NCBI RefSeq assembly: GCF_030272615.1
Contig: NC_081414.1
Coordinates: forward strand, 761,573,148 to 761,637,147
Source of the DNA: Cryptomeria japonica
Lineage: Eukaryota > Streptophyta > Pinopsida > Cupressales > Cupressaceae
Direction: 5' to 3'
DNA length: 64,000 nucleotides
Within the stretch, counting starts at the first letter, position 1. Every line of letters begins with the position of its first letter. The position numbers were made by a program, and so were the translations under genes. This document shows positions 59,100-64,000 of this stretch, piece after piece. A model generated the notes under the pieces. The model did not search any database. It saw nothing but the letters and a program-made list of their open reading frames with translations, and had not been told where the DNA came from.

Positions 59100-59104
59100 T
59101 GTGG

Positions 59105-60980
59105 CTGTTAAACTACCGCTAGCTTATAATAGACAAAGCAAGGCTCAACAATTCCGCAAAGATCTAGAAGAGAGTAGAGACAAATATAGATATGCATCTT
59201 GAAATTTTCCTCTACTTCAAACAAGTGAGGTCTTTGATTCACCTGCTGCCTAACCTAAATCTACGGTTCACCAAATTGCCTGTCTAGCCACGCTCATAAA
59301 TTGAAGTAGGAGCATTTTACATGTACATATGAATCCACACCAAAAGACCAAAATCCGATCTTCAGTGAGGCACTTAATTATAGTTTAATTTTATTGTAAA
59401 CTGAAGCGGGATCGTTTTACTAGTAATGCTAATTCAGACGAAAAAACAAAATCCGGATCTTCCGTGCATACTTAGCATCAATTTGATTTTATTGTAACCT
59501 CACTCAAAACAAGGTTTAACCTTTTTTCTGACATAGATCATGCCACCATGGGGAAACTTGTAATGGTAAATATTTGAAACCAAAAATATTAGAAGCTCTG
59601 AGTAACAAGATTTATTTTGATAATTTAAGGTAGTTTAATTCAGGGGATTATTTCAAAATTTTGCACTGGGAAAATTTCAAAGCTAATGGGAACAGAGTAC
59701 CACAGATATTAAAGCAACTTGAGGACAAGACAAGACATTTGTCAGAGGCATACCTGATTGTTACTTTATGGGTTCTTTTACCCACCACTACTTTTTGGCA
59801 CCGCGCTCTGTCTCGAATTCTCCGCTTAATAAAAAACTTTTAAAGATTCTCCCATAAGTCGAACTTTGATCGACCACAAAATACACTTTCATTCAACAGG
59901 TTCAAGTAATCCGATGACTATCCGATTCGTACCTCGCTACGCCTGTTCATCCACATTACAAAAGCAAAACGCATTCAGTCGATCATTCACTACCTCGCGA
60001 AAAATTGTTTTACTGTTTCACATGAATGTACAACAATATTACAACGATTTAGGGCGTGAGATGTCAAAAGCAAATGATTTTATTTTGCACGCTTTGTGTG
60101 CGCCAGTTTCATGTTCTGGATAAACTTATCACGACCACTAATTTTATCTTTCGATCTCTTCTATGCCTGAAAATGACTTTCAAGCTTTAAAAATGAAGCT
60201 CAGAATATCTCAACTTAAAAAACCAGCACAACTCATAAAAATTTGTTTATACTGCTGCGCCTATAAATTTCTTTGTTTGAAACCTGCAGGAAAGAGATAA
60301 ATGGCAGAATCTACAGCCAAATTTCAAAACCATTTTCATCTCACAATCACATGAGTGATCTCAATATGAGAAAGCCCGCCAATGTTCTTTATGTGAACTG
60401 CAAACATTACAAAGCTATTATCACTACTAAAATTTATTTCAATGTGACAGAGGCCGCCTTTGTTTCTTTAAACGAACTGCAAACATTACAAAGATATCAC
60501 AACTAAATTTTAATATTTCAAAAAAAATAAAATAAAAAAAATTACGCTTGTCATACAAAGCATCTCCAAAAAAAATTGATTACAGCACAAAATAGTGAAA
60601 ATCAAATCTTATGAAACCCCAAGAAACCATAAAATCTCAAATATGAGGCCTAACCGCAAGATTAAAAGCCTTTGAAGTTTCAGCCATACGCAATTCTGCT
60701 ACAAAAATAATCAGACAGCAAGACTATATTTATAGGCATGACAAAGCATTTTGCACGCCAACGAACAACGAACCCTAACCCGAAAAGCTTTATTTTAGCT
60801 CTGCGATTTACAAACCAAATGAACAATCATAAATTTTGTTCTGAAAGCACAAAAAAATGAATACCCTGTTTAGAAGTATTTACCGTCTCTTAACGAACAA
60901 ATCGCAGTCTTCGTGAGCGTTCAATCTTGTTACTTGATCTTCTTCTGCAAGCTCCTACCTTCTTTTGCCCTACAATTGCA
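59105..60980. other. Spacer with a diverged 100-bp tandem duplication; no gene supported
   Basis: GAAGTAGGAGCATTTTAC ... TTTTATTGTAAACT (from 59303) is repeated from 59403 as GAAGCGGGATCGTTTTAC ... TTTTATTGTAACCT. A smaller duplication (AACTGCAAACATTACAAAG at about 60398 and 60476) also occurs. Open frames here are short and unrecognised. Confidence 0.45.
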
Positions 60981-61026
60981 GTTAATTGTCACTCAATAAA
61001 TGATGGGGAGCCGAATCCAAATGATT

Positions 61027-61242
61027 AAGCAGTCGTTGCCAGCAATACGACTCGGGATGAAGACGCATCCCGCATGCAGGAAGCAACACCAATCTACACC
61101 ACAAGCGGATTGTAAACCCCAAACACGCGTTGCATGAGCTGTCGCATAAAGCCTGTCGGGAAGAAAACGCCGGCAACGGGAAATCCGCGTTTTCGCGGCG
61201 TGAGACAATTCCGGTGGGGGTCAAACCCCACAAGGAATTGCC
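61027..61242 (+). other. GC-rich island with four strong hairpins
   Basis: Stems are AGTCGT/ACGACT (61031-61052), CGGGATG/CATCCCG (61053-61072), CCGCG/CGCGG with a TTTT loop (61185-61198), and CAATTCC plus GTGGGG paired with CCCCAC plus GGAATTG (61206-61240). CATGCA (61073) can also pair with TGCATG (61131). The sequence stands out sharply from the AT-rich surroundings. It overlaps the AP2/ERF-like frame; a structured RNA is an alternative reading. Confidence 0.5.
61134..61240 (+). pseudogene. Possible truncated AP2/ERF domain gene start
   Basis: An ATG at 61134 opens M-S-C-R-I-K-P-V-G-K-K-T-P-A-T-G-N-P and then R-F-R-G-V-R-Q-F-R-W-G-S. The latter matches the first strand of the AP2/ERF DNA-binding domain (R-G-V-R-Q-x-x-W-G-S), which binds GCC-box or DRE elements. 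The next residues should be the W-V-S/A-E-I-R strand, but the sequence instead becomes the inverted copy of the codons for Q-F-R-W-G (stem 61206-61240). The frame then runs on to 61496 without AP2 features. A gene fragment broken at this palindrome is the best reading. A chance match over about 11 residues is possible. Confidence 0.4.
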
Positions 61243-61269
61243 TATCGGCAAATAAGATGATCGCGAAGA

Positions 61270-62825
61270 TCCTTTGCACCAATAGTGGTAAGAAATATGT
61301 GAATCATCACACCTACAAAGAAGTCTTATGTCATAACGAAAACAAGTTTCTGTTGCCTGGAAAACAAAGTTCAAATGCGAATAAACAAGTTTCAATTTTT
61401 ATCCTTATCCACGACTATTTAATCAAACTTCCTTTATCATATAGTATGACTATCGACCTGATATGGATGGCAACATTCCATTTTCATTTGCAGTGATTTT
61501 TACCAATTCAATATTTGCAGTTTCAAATGTTTCTAATGTTTTTTTTTCTACAGCGATATTTGCAGAACATGGTGGTATTTAATTTATATGGGATTTTATT
61601 GATAGCTCCTACCATTAATTGCAACAGTGTCACCCATAATAAGAACGAGCTTTACCATGGCCATTTTTGTGGGATATTTAATCCATCGTATTACGCAAAA
61701 TCTACCAAAAAAATGGCCATCGGATAGGGAACTGGAATTTTCCATCATTATGAATATTGAAATTCTTCTGCAATACTTAATAATAGATTGGTTTCTGGAT
61801 GAAAAGTTTGTATGACTAGAGATTTATAGCTGAATTTATCATATAAATTCAGCAGGCATAATCAAATTGAAGTCTACCTTATGCCAAGGTGATGCATAAT
61901 TTAATCCAAGAATAACTTCTCTTAAACACAACTACATACCGATTAAGAGACAGATGAAGTCTATGCACAGCTTACTTTAGTTCCTCAATGCTGTCTCCTT
62001 ATTCCTTTTCTTTAAGAGAAAATACTTTTTCAGCAGCTTAGTTATGTAGAAGTCTGTTCTATCTAAATTCAATTAGTTTGGCCATTGTAATATGTTCGGC
62101 AGTATTATGGGAAGGTTTCCAGCAATAGTTATATGATTTTCTTGAGTAATGTTGATGTAAAATTTTATGATGATAATTATTCCCGCTTTTCCCTTTCATT
62201 TCAAAGGTTTTTAAAAGGTTTTTTTTGATACTTTCTCTTTTGGGAGGAAGGTTTTTGGCTCATGGGATTTGGCACAGGGTTTTTTTTGGCAAATTGTCAT
62301 ATGAACTGTATGCAAAACTGATATTATATGTGTTGTGACGGCATTTTGTATCTGGTTTTGGGCGGGGTGCATAAACTGATCTTGTGTAAAAAATAAGAAA
62401 ATAAAAAATATTAATAAAAAAGTTTAGTGGAATAATCCACTTTTTATTAAAAAAAACAAAAAGCATGCTTGCAGGTATAGAAACCCATATTTAAGATTCC
62501 ATTATTCTATTTATTTTATCCTTCCATTTAACCGTAGGTTAGAATTTTCATGGGTATTGGGCGAACGTAGTGTTTTAGCCAACTAAGAAGTGCATAGAAG
62601 AGAGAGGAATTTTCTTATGTTCTTATTGTGTTGTATTCAATAAGTCTCTTCAGTCAGCACGAAACCAACATTCATATATGTTCAATGTCATTTTAAACCT
62701 TATTCGTAAATAATTATCTTATTGTTTAATTTTAAGTACAACCTATTGCAGATATGCATATATATCTGATAGTCAATAGAATTGTGACAACATTCATATA
62801 AATTTGGTCCTCAAATGTGAGAACT
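61270..62825. other. AT-rich spacer, nothing recognised
   Basis: Only short AT-biased frames. Poly-A/T runs near 62220-62460. No motif or element end identified. Confidence 0.4.
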
Positions 62826-62829
62826 TGGA

Positions 62830-63560
62830 CTTCTCTATAATGGATGTACTTCCAATTAAGAATTACCAGCTGACTCATTCTGAGCTCTCTCTACCCTGAA
62901 ATATTCAAAATTTAATGCCTTCCTGAATATTTAGTGCTTAACACATGCATGTAATGAGTATTTAATAGTCAAGGCACGCATACTAGAGCATATTCAGCGC
63001 AGTTAATGGAGGTGTCGTCTCTCCTTGATATTATTGGATTTCGTGTGGTAAAACATCATAGAAAATTAACTAAATAAATTCAGCTGTCTGAAACCCTCAT
63101 TGAGCAGCCCGTCAGATTTAGGGTTTCGTATTTGAGTCGGAGGAATGACAAACGTCCCGACTTCACTTGTGCTCCACTCGTCTTTGGATTCATGGCCGCT
63201 ATCCACATCAGAATTGCATGGTTTGCGTTTGATAAACGAAGAAATTCCACGGTCCTTCCACATTCAAAGTTAACTGAGCCCGTTCCCTTTTGAAAATGCT
63301 CAAGTTAGGGTTAGACGCTCAGTTTCTGTTAATAGAGTTGGACTAGGGTTTGTTCCAAACCTTAAGAAGGTGCCTGACATTGCTATCCAAGACTGCGAAT
63401 TTAATAACCATTTTCGCTTTTTCTGGTGGAAAGATGCGTATTGTTAGTTTTCCTGGCCTTCTGTTTTACCGATCGAAGCTATTTTCAAGCTCATTTAGCG
63501 ATAGATTTAGCAAAGTTAGGGTTAGACGAGTGCCGCAAAGGTCGCCTTGTCTGTATAACG
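62830..63560 (+). promoter_or_regulatory. LBD upstream segment, copy 3 (promoter-only relic)
   Basis: It is homologous to the segments before both LBD copies: GAATATTTAGTGCT, AGTCAAGGCACGC, CTCGTCTTTGGATTCAT, GGTGCCTGA, TTTAGCAAAGTTAGGGT and CCTTGTCTGTATAACG occur in the same order. About 100 bp extra lie after the GGATTCAT block. Homology to copy 1 stops at 63560, directly before the GATGATG that precedes the LBD coding sequence, and unrelated AT-rich DNA follows. It is more diverged than copies 1 and 2 are from each other. Confidence 0.65.
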
Positions 63561-64000
63561 GTTTGTGCATAAAAATGTCTCATTAATGTTATACAATTCA
63601 TATATATTCCTGGCCAGTAAACTATATATTAAGCTTAGTGTAATATTTTTGAGTCTAAAAGTATATTGATTACATATTTTAAAAAATGTATTAAATTTAA
63701 AAAATATTGAATGTTTAACTTTTCTATATCTAGAATTAAATAAACTCCAAAATAGCTTCCACCGATAAAACAAGAGACCAGGGAAAACGAATAATATGCA
63801 CCATTGCTCCAGAAACACGAAAATGATTACGGAATGTGCACTCTTGTGTTAAATATTAATCTCAATTCCCACATTTATTTTCATCCGTCGTCTCCTCCCT
63901 CTTCGCTGTCAAAAGTCTTGTCTATCTTTTTCCATTTTCTCCATTCAATGTATTAGGTACTAAGACAAAATGTATACGTAATTTGCAGATTAGTTTTTTT
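63561..64000. other. AT-rich sequence at the window end
   Basis: No gene seen. A short minus-strand frame at 63818-63522 overlaps the end of the LBD upstream relic and is not credible. Confidence 0.4.

Noticed and set aside
61206-61240. tRNA T-arm-like stem (GTGGGG GTCAAA CCCCAC)
   Set aside because: No acceptor, D-arm or anticodon arm can be placed around it. The outer CAATTCC/GGAATTG pairing extends the same stem, which does not fit a tRNA.
60982-61395. 137-codon minus-strand frame in the GC-rich island
   Set aside because: Several frames on both strands are open here because of the base composition. The minus-strand translations show no recognisable family, while the plus strand gives an AP2/ERF-like start.

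Overview
The window looks like a retroelement-rich intergenic region of a large plant nuclear genome. I see no gene that is clearly intact. Plant origin is secure: there are plant-type Ty1-copia, Ty3 and L1-like elements, and fragments of plant gene families (LOB-domain, YSL transporter, L-fucokinase/GDP-L-fucose pyrophosphorylase, and probably AP2/ERF). The heavy load of old, nested, nonsense-riddled retroelements and the long AT-rich spacers suggest a gymnosperm, but that is inference.

Layout. (1) 1-17.1 kb: an L1-like LINE on the minus strand (ORF1 at 16-17.1 kb, endonuclease at 14.9-15.7 kb, reverse transcriptase at 1-985) is split by a 13.9-kb Ty3 element (986-14882). That element has 1117-bp LTRs, a dead gag-pol with an extra RNase H domain ahead of the RT, an antisense ORF behind the integrase, and a 4.1-kb sense ORF ending in a long coiled coil. 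(2) 17.1-20.3 kb: AT-rich spacer and a degenerate retroelement-like ORF. (3) 20.3-23.7 kb: a cluster of gene pieces, namely a LOB-domain (LBD) copy without its start codon, a 5' fragment of a fucokinase/GDP-fucose pyrophosphorylase gene, a long inverted repeat, and a YSL transporter fragment with intron remnants. (4) 23.9-31.8 kb: a 461-bp TIR element, a repeat carrying a degenerate CCCTAA array, a 1661-bp solo LTR with perfect target-site duplication, an internally deleted copia element, and a 600-bp pyrimidine tract. (5) 31.9-33.6 kb: a second copy of the LBD plus fucokinase-fragment segment, with a nonsense codon inside the LOB domain. (6) 34.4-42.5 kb: a degenerate unrecognised minus-strand ORF region, a second LINE on the minus strand with an in-frame duplication of RT motif A, further CCCTAA arrays, and LINE ORF1 fragments on the plus strand. 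(7) 42.5-50.7 kb: AT-rich sequence with several tandem duplications and one candidate exon. (8) 50.7-59.1 kb: a complete Ty1-copia element on the minus strand with near-identical 1.55-kb LTRs, a perfect TATAG duplication, tRNA-Met primer site, polypurine tract, and one polyprotein frame broken by only four stop codons. (9) 59.1-64 kb: spacer, a GC-rich island with four hairpins and what looks like the start of an AP2/ERF domain, and a third, promoter-only copy of the LBD upstream region.

Nothing here works as a pathway. The coherent biology is mobile-element structure and decay: nested insertion, stop codons strongly biased to TAG as expected from deamination at CAG sites, segmental duplication of already dead gene pieces, and a Ty3 element with a large accessory module. 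Exact edges of degenerate regions are approximate. Family calls rest on motif recognition by eye, with no database search.
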